Positions 1-9,700 of a stretch of 38,092 nucleotides of DNA are shown here, one piece after another (the stretch's first letter is position 1; each line of letters opens with the position of its first letter). Location: assembly GCF_000564855.1 (NCBI RefSeq), contig NZ_AYXG01000166.1, forward strand, positions 1-38,092, in the 5' to 3' direction. A program made the translations under genes and the position numbers. Under the pieces are notes generated by a model. That model saw nothing but the letters and a program-made list of their open reading frames with translations. It had not been told where the DNA came from and did not search any database. This DNA is from Actinokineospora spheciospongiae. Lineage in GTDB: Bacteria; Actinomycetota; Actinomycetes; Mycobacteriales; Pseudonocardiaceae.

Positions 1-287
1 ATCTCGTGGCCGTTCTGCCTGGCCCAGTCGCGGATGGCCTTGGTCTGCTCCTTGCTGCGGACCTCGCCGACGGCCTTGGCGGGCGCCCCGCCGCGGCGGA
101 CCCGGCCGCCGGTGCGGCGGGCGGCGTTGACGAACTCGGCCATCTCCTCGCGGAGGCGGGCGGCGTTGGCCTCGTTCAGGTCGATTTCGTAATGCACGCC
201 GTCGAGACTGAACTCGATCGGGCGAATGTCCTCGCCCGGGGAACCGTCCAGATCATCGAACAGTTGCACGATCGTCTTCTGAGCCAT
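1..287 (-). CDS. lsr2: Lsr2 nucleoid-associated protein (3' end outside window)
   Basis: Lsr2 is the actinobacterial xenogeneic silencer: it dimerises through an N-terminal beta region and binds AT-rich DNA through a C-terminal AT-hook-like segment. The 95 visible codons begin [16 protein letters not shown] and continue with the acidic strand and helix typical of Lsr2, a basic linker rich in Arg/Gly, and the start of the DNA-binding helix ([11 protein letters not shown]). The core RGR motif and stop lie beyond base 1. The ATG at 287-285 is preceded by an AAGGTG ribosome site about 7 nt upstream. The gene reads toward the window edge, so its usual partners cannot be checked. Family assignment is secure; only completeness is unknown. 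Confidence 0.95.
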   Translation of the reverse strand, partial: MAQKTIVQLFDDLDGSPGEDIRPIEFSLDGVHYEIDLNEANAARLREEMAEFVNAARRTGGRVRRGGAPAKAVGEVRSKEQTKAIRDWARQNGHE

Positions 288-441
288 GGCACACCTTTTT
301 TGCGGAAACGGGCAGATCCTATCCATTATTGGATCACATCCGAGCCCGCGACGCCATGCACCACCCCGATCAGCGTATCGCCGATCACGGGAATGCCGAC
401 CTCGCCACCATTGGTGAGACGCCCGGGAATGCCGGGGCAAT

Positions 442-972
442 TCACGACTCCGGCGCGCTCATCCCGGTGGGCAGCAGGTTGAGCAACCCGCCCGCGGCCC
501 AGATCTCGCGCACGAACTCCCCCGGTGGGACCAGCTCGACCACGGTGCCGTCCGCGCAGGTCAGCGTGGCCGCCACCGGGTCGAGGACCACCCGGGTGCC
601 CGCCTCGACCAGCTCCAGGTCGGCGGGCCGGGCGAAGGTCAGGCAGGGCAGCCCGTTGTTGGTCGCGTTCCGGAAGAAGATCCGCGCGAAGTCGACCGCC
701 ACGACCGCCCCCACCTCGTTGAGCTTGATCGCGCGGATGGAGGTCTCCCGGCTGGAACCGCAGCCGAAGTTGCGGCCCGCGACGAACACGTCACCGGGGC
801 GCAGGTCGCGGGCGATGGTCGGGTCGTAGCCGTGGAACAGGCCGCGGCGGACCTTGTCCGGGTCGAGGCTGTAGAAGGCGGGCGGGTGGATGACGTCGGT
901 GTTCACGTCGTCGCCGAAGCGCCACACCCGGCCCTCGACGGGTCCGGTCGCGCCGTCGGTTCCGCTGGTCAC
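442..972 (-). CDS. Archaeal-type isopropylmalate/homoaconitase small subunit (LeuD-like)
   Basis: Small (swivel) subunit of an aconitase-superfamily hydro-lyase, 176 aa, the size of the archaeal/HACN class rather than the roughly 200-aa housekeeping LeuD. Visible motifs are [10 protein letters not shown] near residues 21-30, the signature [11 protein letters not shown] at 66-76, and [15 protein letters not shown] near 95-109. The segment after TDVI, which in this family carries the substrate-selecting loop (YLRT- or YLVY-like), here reads HPPAFYSL, so the substrate may not be isopropylmalate. The start is a GTG at 972 that overlaps the TGA of the large subunit (GTGA), indicating translational coupling. 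It is the last gene of the six-gene minus-strand operon. Enzyme class is confident; substrate is unknown. Confidence 0.88.
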   Translation of the reverse strand: MTSGTDGATGPVEGRVWRFGDDVNTDVIHPPAFYSLDPDKVRRGLFHGYDPTIARDLRPGDVFVAGRNFGCGSSRETSIRAIKLNEVGAVVAVDFARIFFRNATNNGLPCLTFARPADLELVEAGTRVVLDPVAATLTCADGTVVELVPPGEFVREIWAAGGLLNLLPTGMSAPES

Positions 973-2242
973 TGCGCCTCCCGGTAGAGGTCGGGGGTGA
1001 TCGCCCCGCGCAGGGCCGCGCGGGCCACGGTGCGCGGGGACGCGAGGTAGGTGCGGCTGTCCCAGTGGCCCATCCGGCCCCGGAAGTTGCGGTTGGAACT
1101 GGACACGCACACGTCGGCGGCGCCGAGCACGCCCTTGTCGATGCCGCCGCAGGCCCCGCAACTGGAGTGGTTGAACTGGGCGCCCGCCTCGGTCAGCACC
1201 TCCACGTACCCGGCGCGCAACGCCTGCTTGAACACCTCGACCGAGGCCGGGATGACCACGAACCGGACATTGGGGTGGACCCGCTTGCCCGCCACCTCCT
1301 CGGCCGCGTCGCGGATGTCGGCGAGCCGCCCGCTGGCGCAGGAGCCGAGGAACGCCGAGGTGATCTCGGTGGGTTCCAGCTCGGCGACCGGCACCACGTT
1401 GCCCGGCGACCACGGCTTGGCCACCCGGGCGGTGAGGTCGGTCAGGTCCAGCTCGATCACCCGCTCGTACCCCGCGTCGGCGTCCGGGCGGACCGGGGTG
1501 CCCAGGAGCGGTTCGCCGGGACCCAGGCCGTCGCGGTCGCGGCAGTGGGCCTCGGTGACCTCGTCGGCGGCGAACACGCCGAACTTGGCGCCGATCTCCA
1601 CCGCCATGTTGGAGATGGCGAACCGGTCGTCCTGCGGCAGCCGAGTGCTGGTCTCGTCGTGGAACTCCAGGCTGCGGTACTGCGCGCCGCCCTCGCCGAG
1701 CACCCGCAGCAGCTCCAGGACGACGTCGCGGCCACCGGACTCCGGTGGCAGCGCGCCGGTGAAGCGGACGGCGATGGTGGGTGGCAGCCGCAGCCAGGTG
1801 GTGCCGGTGGCCAGGGTGAACAGGATGTCGGTGGCGCCCATGCCGGTGGCGCAGGTGTTGACCGCGCCCGCCATGATCGTGTGGCTGTCGGCGCCGACGA
1901 TCAGCCCGCCCGGCTGGCACAGCCGGTGCTCGACCAGCAACTGGTGGCAGATCCCCTTGTCCAGCATCAGGTTCGGCATGTCCAGCCCGCGCGCCCAGCC
2001 GAGGAACTTGTTGGAGATGTCGGCCCGTTCGGCGGTGGCGGGCGGGGCGAAGTGGTCGTTGGTCAGCAGCACCTTCGACTTGTCCCAGATGGACAGTCCA
2101 CGCCGCTCGAAGTCGTCGATCAGCAGGGCGGTGGTGGCGTCGTGGCCGAGCACGGCGTCCACCGACACCCGGCGGAACAGCGCCGACCGGTCCTCGTCGA
2201 GGCTGTGCGCGTCGATGATGATGTCGGAGATGGTCCGCCCGC

Positions 2243-2246
<4 letters not shown>
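969..2246 (-). CDS. Archaeal-type isopropylmalate/homoaconitase large subunit (LeuC-like)
   Basis: Catalytic [4Fe-4S] subunit of an aconitase-family hydro-lyase that would isomerise an alkylmalate-type acid with the adjacent small subunit. It is 425 aa, matching the roughly 420-aa archaeal/HACN class. Cluster cysteines are visible as GSCASGR (Cys303) and SSCGACGG (Cys363, Cys366); the first motif departs from the common GSCTNGR/S. Other marks are VGADSHT near residue 117, an ATGTTW segment near 146 and [11 protein letters not shown] near 382. The GTG start at 2246 overlaps the TGA of the synthase gene. No leuB-type dehydrogenase follows, so the pathway would need one from elsewhere. Leucine, homocitrate, citramalate and phosphonomethylmalate-like substrates all remain possible. 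Confidence 0.9.
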
Positions 2247-3520
<1,274 letters not shown>

Positions 3521-3560
3521 GTGGAACGAACCCTTCTCGATGGGAACCGGTTCTGCTCGG

Positions 3561-4391
3561 TCACGGACCCCCCAGGGAACCGGCCGCCGCGCGGTGCCAC
3601 CCCAGCAAGCGGCGCTCGACGGCCAGCAACGCGGTGTTGAGGGCGTAGCCGAACACGCCCAGCACCACCAGGACCGCCCACAGGGCGGCGAAGTCGAACT
3701 TGTTCTGCGCGTCGCGCAGTTGCGCGCCGAGCCCGCCGTTCGGGGCGAACAGCTCGGCGACCACCACCAGCACCAGCGCCTGCGACAGGCTGACCCGCAG
3801 CCCGGCGAACACCTTGGGCAGCGCGGCGGGCAGCACCACCCCGAACAGCCGGACCGACCACGGCACCCGGTACACCAGCGCGGTCTCCACCTGCACCGGG
3901 TCCACCGAGCGCACCCCGTCCACGGTCGCCAGCAGCACCGCCCACACCGCGCCGAACACGACCACGGTCAACACCATCCGCGTGCCCAGCGTGGTCAGCA
4001 GCACGAACACCGGCACCAGCGCGGGCAGCGGCAGCGACCGGAAGAACGCGAACACCGGCCCCGCGGCGACGCTCGCCGACCGCGACAGCCCCAGCAGCGT
4101 GCCGAGCGCGACGCCGAGCAGCGAGGCCAGCGCCCACCCGCCGACGACCCGGCCCAGGCTGGCCAGCGGCCCGTCGACCACGGCCCCGCTGGGGAAGCCC
4201 CCGGTGAACCACAGGCGCAGCGCGGTGTCCAGGATCTCCGCCGGGGCCGGGAAGAACGGGTGGTACGCGGCGGCGGCGACCCACTGCCACACCCCGACCA
4301 CGACGGCGAAGAACCCCCAGCGCAGCGCGAACGCCGCCACCCCCGCGCCGCACCGGGCGCGCGGCGACCGCACCGCCGTGGTCGCGCTCAT
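3561..4391 (-). CDS. ABC transporter permease, SsuC/TauC type (second)
   Basis: Inner-membrane subunit (276 aa) of an importer of the nitrate/sulfonate/taurine/thiamine-precursor class. About six hydrophobic segments are visible, starting with FALRWGFFAVVVGVWQWVA. The coupling loop is the ETALVYRVPWSVRLFGVVLP region followed by ALPKVFAGLRVSLSQAL, resembling the EAA motif that contacts an ATPase. The ATG at 4391 overlaps the TGA of the other permease (ATGA). It is related to but clearly distinct from that permease, so the transporter may be a heterodimer. No ATP-binding subunit is encoded anywhere in the window. Confidence 0.9.
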   Translation of the reverse strand: MSATTAVRSPRARCGAGVAAFALRWGFFAVVVGVWQWVAAAAYHPFFPAPAEILDTALRLWFTGGFPSGAVVDGPLASLGRVVGGWALASLLGVALGTLLGLSRSASVAAGPVFAFFRSLPLPALVPVFVLLTTLGTRMVLTVVVFGAVWAVLLATVDGVRSVDPVQVETALVYRVPWSVRLFGVVLPAALPKVFAGLRVSLSQALVLVVVAELFAPNGGLGAQLRDAQNKFDFAALWAVLVVLGVFGYALNTALLAVERRLLGWHRAAAGSLGGP

Positions 4392-5155
4392 CCCGCGCCC
4401 ACCTCGGCGCCGCGCCAACCGAACCAGCGGACCTGCGCCCGCTCCAGGCCCTCGTTGATCAGGTACCCGAGCACACCGGCGACCACCACCGCGGCCAGCA
4501 CCCGGTCCATCCTGGTGGCCCCGCTGGAGGCCAGGAGGATGAACTCGCCGATGCCGCCGCTGGTGCCGGTCAGCATCTCCACGCCGACGAGCACCGACAG
4601 CGCGATCGCGGCGGACAGCCGCACCCCGGTCAGCACGAACGGCGCCACGCTGGGCAGCGCGACCCGCAGCGCCACCCGCGACCGGCTGAGCCCGAACGCC
4701 CTGGCGGTGTCCACGAGCAGCGGCTCCACCTCGTCGTAGGCGTACATGGTGGTGAACAGGACCGGCCAGAGCGCGGCGAAGGCAGTCAGGCCGATCTTGG
4801 TCTCCGGTCCGCCGCCGACGGCCACCACCGCCAGCGGGACCATCGCCACGGTGGGGATGGGCCGGAGGAACTCGACCACCGCCCGGCTCGCGGCGCGGGC
4901 CAGCGGGCGGGCGGCGAGCAGCAGGCCGAGCGGGACCGCGACCACCGTGGCGATCAGCAGCCCGATCGCCCAGGACAGCACGGTCGCGACGACCCCGAGC
5001 AGGAACTCCGGGTCCCCCAACAGGTGCACGACCTGCGGGAACACCTGGCTGGGCGGGGGGAGGTACCCGTCCAGGAACAGCCCGGAGCGGCCCGCGGCCT
5101 CCCACACCAGGAGGACGCAGGCCGCTCCGCAGACCCGCAGCAGGGCGTCGCGCAC
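4388..5155 (-). CDS. ABC transporter permease, SsuC/TauC type (first)
   Basis: Binding-protein-dependent transport permease of 255 aa with about six membrane segments. The N-terminus has the usual LWEAAGRSGLFLDGYLPPPSQV-like periplasmic lead-in (positions about 16-38). The cytoplasmic coupling loop is DTARAFGLSRSRVALRVALP, an EAA-type motif. The GTG start at 5155 lies 4 bp after the stop of the solute-binding protein gene, and the stop overlaps the next permease. It should form the membrane pore with that second permease and take substrate from the adjacent lipoprotein. Substrate cannot be read from the sequence; the neighbouring synthase/hydro-lyase genes make an organic acid or sulfonate-like carboxylate a reasonable guess. 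Confidence 0.9.
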   Translation of the reverse strand: MRDALLRVCGAACVLLVWEAAGRSGLFLDGYLPPPSQVFPQVVHLLGDPEFLLGVVATVLSWAIGLLIATVVAVPLGLLLAARPLARAASRAVVEFLRPIPTVAMVPLAVVAVGGGPETKIGLTAFAALWPVLFTTMYAYDEVEPLLVDTARAFGLSRSRVALRVALPSVAPFVLTGVRLSAAIALSVLVGVEMLTGTSGGIGEFILLASSGATRMDRVLAAVVVAGVLGYLINEGLERAQVRWFGWRGAEVGAG

Positions 5156-5159
5156 GCGC

Positions 5160-6209
5160 TCAGCCCGCGGGGGTGGCCAGCACCATCGGCTTGATGTCGA
5201 ACGGCTCGGCGATCAGGCCGAACTCCTTGAGCAGGTCCGGGACCCGCTGCAACCGGGTGACGTCGGTGGTGATCGGGTAGTCCGGCAGGTGCAGCACCGG
5301 GCCGATCTCCGGCTTGACGTTCGCGTTCTGGATCAGCGCCTGGCGCACGGCGTCGTCACCGGAGCGGGTGGCCGCCTCGCGGTGGGCCTTCTCCACCCCG
5401 CGCTGGAAGGCGGCGACGGTCTTGGGGTACTGCTGGGTGGTCTTCTCCAGCGCGGCGTAGCCGTTGAGCGCGATGCCCTCCAGCCGCCCGGTCATGGGCT
5501 GGAAGACCGTCCACACCCCGAGCTGCGCCTGGGCGATGGACAGGAACGGCTCGACCAGGAACGCCGCGTCGATCTCGCCGGTGCCCAGCTTGGGCAGCAT
5601 GTCCGGGAACTTCATCTGCTGCCACTGGATGCCCGCGGTATCGGCCTTGGCCGCCTTCATGCCCGCCAGCACGGCCAGGTCGGCCATGCTGCCGGTGGAG
5701 GTCACCGCGATCTTCTTGCCCTGCAGGTCGGCCGGGCTGCGCAGCGGGGAGTTCTTGGCCACCACCACCGCGGTGGTGTCCGGCTTGGCCGCCGAGGCGT
5801 CCGCGACGACCTTGATGTTCGTCGCGCCGCGGCCCTTCTGCTGCGCCTGCACCAGCAGCGGGTAGCTGGCGAAGGCGAAGTCCACGTCGCCGCCGAGCAG
5901 GCTGGTGATCACGTCACCGCCGCCGCCCTTGGTCACGAACTCGACCTCGATGCCCTGCTCGGTGAAGTAGCCCTGGGTCTTGGCCACCCACAGCGGCGCC
6001 ATGTCGGTCGACGGGATGATCGCGACCCGGACCGTGGCCTTCTCGACCGGGCCGGTCGACGACCCGGCGTCGGCGTCGTCGGAGCCGCCGAGCAGCCCGC
6101 AACCGGACGCCACCAGGGCCACCGCGGTCACCGCGGCACCCGCCCGCAGCGTCCGGAACAGCCCGCGGGACCGGGCACCGTGCCCGGGGGAGCCGCCGCT
6201 TTGCACCAC
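5160..6209 (-). CDS. ABC transporter solute-binding lipoprotein, NMT1/SsuA-like
   Basis: Extracytoplasmic binding protein of 349 aa. The N-terminal signal ends in a lipobox LVASGC, with the lipidated cysteine at residue 37, followed by a Gly/Ser/Asp linker. The mature domain has the NMT1/THI5-like pattern: VRVAIIPSTDMAPLWVAKTQ, then GYFTEQGIEVEF, LLGGDVDFAFASY, LQGKKIAVTSTGS and GEIDAAFLVEPF. Such proteins bind sulfonates, nitrate, bicarbonate or thiamine pyrimidine precursors. The start is the first of two adjacent GTG codons (6209 and 6206), with an AGGAG site just upstream. It is the first gene of the operon, so the promoter must lie in the 500-bp gap beyond 6210. Confidence 0.93.
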   Translation of the reverse strand: MVQSGGSPGHGARSRGLFRTLRAGAAVTAVALVASGCGLLGGSDDADAGSSTGPVEKATVRVAIIPSTDMAPLWVAKTQGYFTEQGIEVEFVTKGGGGDVITSLLGGDVDFAFASYPLLVQAQQKGRGATNIKVVADASAAKPDTTAVVVAKNSPLRSPADLQGKKIAVTSTGSMADLAVLAGMKAAKADTAGIQWQQMKFPDMLPKLGTGEIDAAFLVEPFLSIAQAQLGVWTVFQPMTGRLEGIALNGYAALEKTTQQYPKTVAAFQRGVEKAHREAATRSGDDAVRQALIQNANVKPEIGPVLHLPDYPITTDVTRLQRVPDLLKEFGLIAEPFDIKPMVLATPAG

Positions 6210-6278
6210 CGTTTGCTCCTCACATGGGAAGACTCATCGACTCGCCGAAACGTGGGTGCGTTCTCCACGCGGCCCAGG

Positions 6279-6290
6279 GGACTTTAGTCC
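6279..6290. promoter_or_regulatory. Perfect palindrome upstream of the ABC/LeuCD operon
   Basis: GGACTTTAGTCC is a perfect 12-bp palindrome about 70 bp upstream of the first gene of the minus-strand operon, followed by a partial copy (GTCAAGTCC). Position and symmetry fit a repressor or activator operator; the protein is unknown. Confidence 0.35.
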
Positions 6291-6640
6291 GCTGTCAAGT
6301 CCTGTCGATCACGCTGCGGCATCGATACGCCGTCGAACTGTGGAGCGCGGGTGCATCCAGTCACGACGGTCATCGTGAGAATACCGTCCATTCACGTCCA
6401 CTCGACACAATCTGAGCTGCGGATATGCGGCTCGTGCAGGGAGAATGCCCAGGTGGTGAATCAGTTGCGAAGCGTCACCGTACATCCGAAAGTGAACAAC
6501 AGGTTCCTTTCCGGTCAGCACTGCGCCATTCGGGCCAATGATGGTTCGTCAAATCGAGGCGTGACAGTATCTGGCGGTGGAGAGCGCCCGAATCGGCGGC
6601 TTGCTTATTCGGAGCAATCCGGGTAACTGAACGCTGACAA

Positions 6641-6658
6641 CGGTGGAGGACTCCACCG
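6641..6658. promoter_or_regulatory. Interrupted palindrome upstream of the sensor kinase gene
   Basis: CGGTGGAG-GA-CTCCACCG has 8-bp perfect arms around a 2-bp centre and lies about 50 bp upstream of the kinase start codon. It could be an operator or a leader hairpin. Only the symmetry supports this. Confidence 0.35.
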
Positions 6659-6709
6659 ACTTGTCGGACGAACGCGCAGCAGAAGCCACCAGCGGAGAGT
6701 GCGGACTAT

Positions 6710-9700
6710 GTGGACGAGGTGTCCGGAGACGACACTGCCCGGGGGTTGCGACCGGTGAGCGCCGAGGACGAGACCCGGTCCACCCAGGAGCGCCCCGACG
6801 GCGGGCGGGCGGGCGACCCCGCCGCCGCCGAGCGCGAGCGCGCCATCCTCGCCCCCAAGCCCCGCAGGCCCAGACCCCGGCGCGACCCCGCCGCGGCGAC
6901 CGGGGCCTGGCAGCCGAAGAACTGGCGGCTGCGCACCAAGATGACCGTGGTGCTGCTGGTGCCCGCGCTGACCGCGGCCGTCTTCGGCTGGCTGCGGGTG
7001 CAGACCGAGCTGGACAACGCCGACGGCTACCAGCGCATCGTCGACCAGGTCGACGTCTCCCAGCAGGTCACCGCCACCGTGCACGCGTTGCAGCACGAGC
7101 GCGCGCTGGTCGTCACCCGGGTGGCGGCGGGCGACACGGGGATGGCCGACAACGCGGGCATCCGCGAGCAGTTCACCCGCACGGACGAAGCGGTGTTCGC
7201 GCTGCGCCAGTCGCTCGGGGGCCTGCGGCTGCCCGACGCCGAGAAGCGCAACCGCTACCAGCTCGCCTTCGACCAGCTCCGCCAGCTCGACGCGCTGCGC
7301 CAGCTCGCCCAGGGCGCGGTGTACCCCGACCTGGCCGTGCTGAGCAGCTACAACACCATCATCGACCCGCTGGTGCAGCTCGGCCGGGAGATCTCGACGT
7401 CCGGTTCCGACAGCGGGCCGTCCCGGGTGAGCACCGCGGTGCAGACCCTGGGGCAGGCCAAGGAGCGCGGCGCGCAGCTCGACGCGCTGCTGCTGGTCGC
7501 CGCCGTGCACAACACCTTCGGCGCGGGCATCGTGCAGAACCGGGCCCGCTCGGTGGACGCGGGCTTCGACGCCGCCATCGCCGACTTCGTCGCGGTGGCC
7601 ACCCCGGACGAGCGGCAGACCTACAACGACGGCTACAGCGGCCCGGAGGTCGACCGCCGCCGCGCGATCGCGCAGACCGCGCTGTCCAGCGCCGACCCGG
7701 TGGCCCCGCTCGACACCGACGTGGTGATGTTGTCGGACACCTCGGTCGCGGCCAACGACAAGCTGCGCGCGGTCGAGACGAACCTGATCGCCCGGCTGCG
7801 CGCGCAGGCCGAGTCCGCCGCCGACACCGCGATCGCCGCGGCCACCCGCGACGCGGCCATCGTGATCGCGCTGCTGGTGCTGGCCCTCGGGTTGATGTTC
7901 TACATCGCCTGGTCCATCCTGACCCCGATCCGCACGCTGCGCCGCGAGGCCCTCGACGTGGCCAGGGTGCGGCTGCCGGAGACGGTCAAGCGCATCCTCG
8001 ACGACCCGGACCCGGTCGCCGCGTCCCGCAACGCCGTCGCCCCGGTCGCGGTCTCCGGCGGCGAGGAGATCGGCCAGCTCGCCCGCTCGTTCGACGCGGT
8101 GCACGAGCAGGCGGTGCGGATGGCCACCGAGCAGGCCGTGCTGCGCGACAACGTCAACGCGATCTTCGTCAACCTGTCCCGGCGCAGCCAGGCGCTGATC
8201 GAGCGCCAGCTCGCCGAGCTCGACCAGCTCGAGCAGAACGAGCAGGACCCCGACCAGCTCGGCCGGTTCTTCGTCCTGGACCACCTGGCCGCCCGGATGC
8301 GGCGCAACAGCGAGAACCTGCTGATCCTCTCCGGCAGCGGCCTGGCCAAGCGGATGGCCCGCCCGGTCCCGGTCGGCGAGGTCGTCGAGTCGGCGCTGTC
8401 GGAGGTCGAGCACTACACCAGGGTGCGGGTCAAGCAGGTCCCCGACCTGCTGGTCCAGGGCCGGGTCGTCAAGGACCTGGTGCACCTCATCGCGGAACTG
8501 CTGGACAACGCCGCCACCTTCTCCGCCCCCGACACCCAGGTACTGGTCAGCTCGGCCAGGGTGCGCAGCGGCGAGGTCGCCATCCAGATCTCCGACGAGG
8601 GCATGGGCATGACCGACGAGGAGCTGGAGGAGGCCAACGAGCGCCTGGCCGACCCGCCGGACTTCGACGTGTCGCTGTCGCGCCGCATGGGCCTCTACGT
8701 CGTCGCCCGCCTGGCCCAGCGCCACGCCATCCGCGTCCGCCTGCACGGCGGCGTCGACGCGGGCACCACCGCGGTCATCACCCTGCCCGCGGACCTGATG
8801 GCCAAACCCGGCCGCCGCGGCGGCCCGCCCACCAACCCCGGCGCCACCGGCGGCCTGCCCACCGTGGTCGAACCCCTGTCCCCCGCCCAGCAGGCCCCGG
8901 GCGGCTTCGCGGGCAACCTGCTGCCCGCCCGCGCCAACCCCGACGCCCCCTGGTTCAAGCCCAAGCCCCAGGACTCCCCGGAACCGGCGGCGGCCGAGGA
9001 GGACTGGCGCGCGGTCCGGTCCAAACTGGACAACGTCCCGGACAGCGGCCAGGGCCCCGGCGCCCTGCCCCGCCGCTCCTCCGCCGCCCCCGGCGACCGC
9101 ACCGCCGCCACCCGGGGCCGCCCCCGCCGCACCCTCCCCGACACCCCGTCGACCGGCGGCACCCGGGGTGAGCAGCCGCCGAGCGGACCGCGCCGCCCCC
9201 AGCCGGACTCCCCCCCGACCCCGACGGGCGGCACCCCGACGCCCCGGACCGACCGCGCGAGCGCCCCCGGCGGCCCCCAGAGCAACGACAACGGCTCCCG
9301 ACGCGGCGCCCGCGCCCTGCCCGGCGGCACGGACGCCCCCGACACCCGGTCGCCACGCCCCGAGCGCGACGGTCCGGGCGACACAGGTCCCCGCTCCGCG
9401 GGCACGGACCACGCGGGTACCTCCGGCAACGGCACCCGGGGTTCGGGCACACGCGCGAGCACCCACGCCGCCGACAGCACCGGCACCCGGGGCCCGGGCG
9501 GCGCGGAAAGCCGCACGGGAGCACCCACGAGCGCCCGCGGCGGCGCGGGCGGCGCCGGGAACAACGCCCCGGATACGGGCACCCGCGACGGTCGAGGCGG
9601 TGTGACGAGCATCAGCGGCCACGCCACCGGGACCAGCACCCCGGGCCACCCCGGCTCCGGCGCCCGGAACGGCCGCGCCGACGGACGCGGCGACGGCACG

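Larger units (their letters stand above)
6210..6709. other. Divergent intergenic region between ABC operon and sensor kinase
   Basis: About 500 bp without a convincing gene. It is less GC-rich than its surroundings and must hold divergent promoters for the minus-strand transporter operon and the plus-strand kinase operon. Open frames here are short, overlap one another and show no protein-like composition. Two palindromic sites are listed separately. I could not assign -35/-10 boxes with confidence. Confidence 0.6.

Noticed and set aside
6224..6626. Small open frames in the 6.2-6.7 kb gap
   Set aside because: No ribosome sites with suitable spacing and no protein-like pattern; treated as regulatory DNA.
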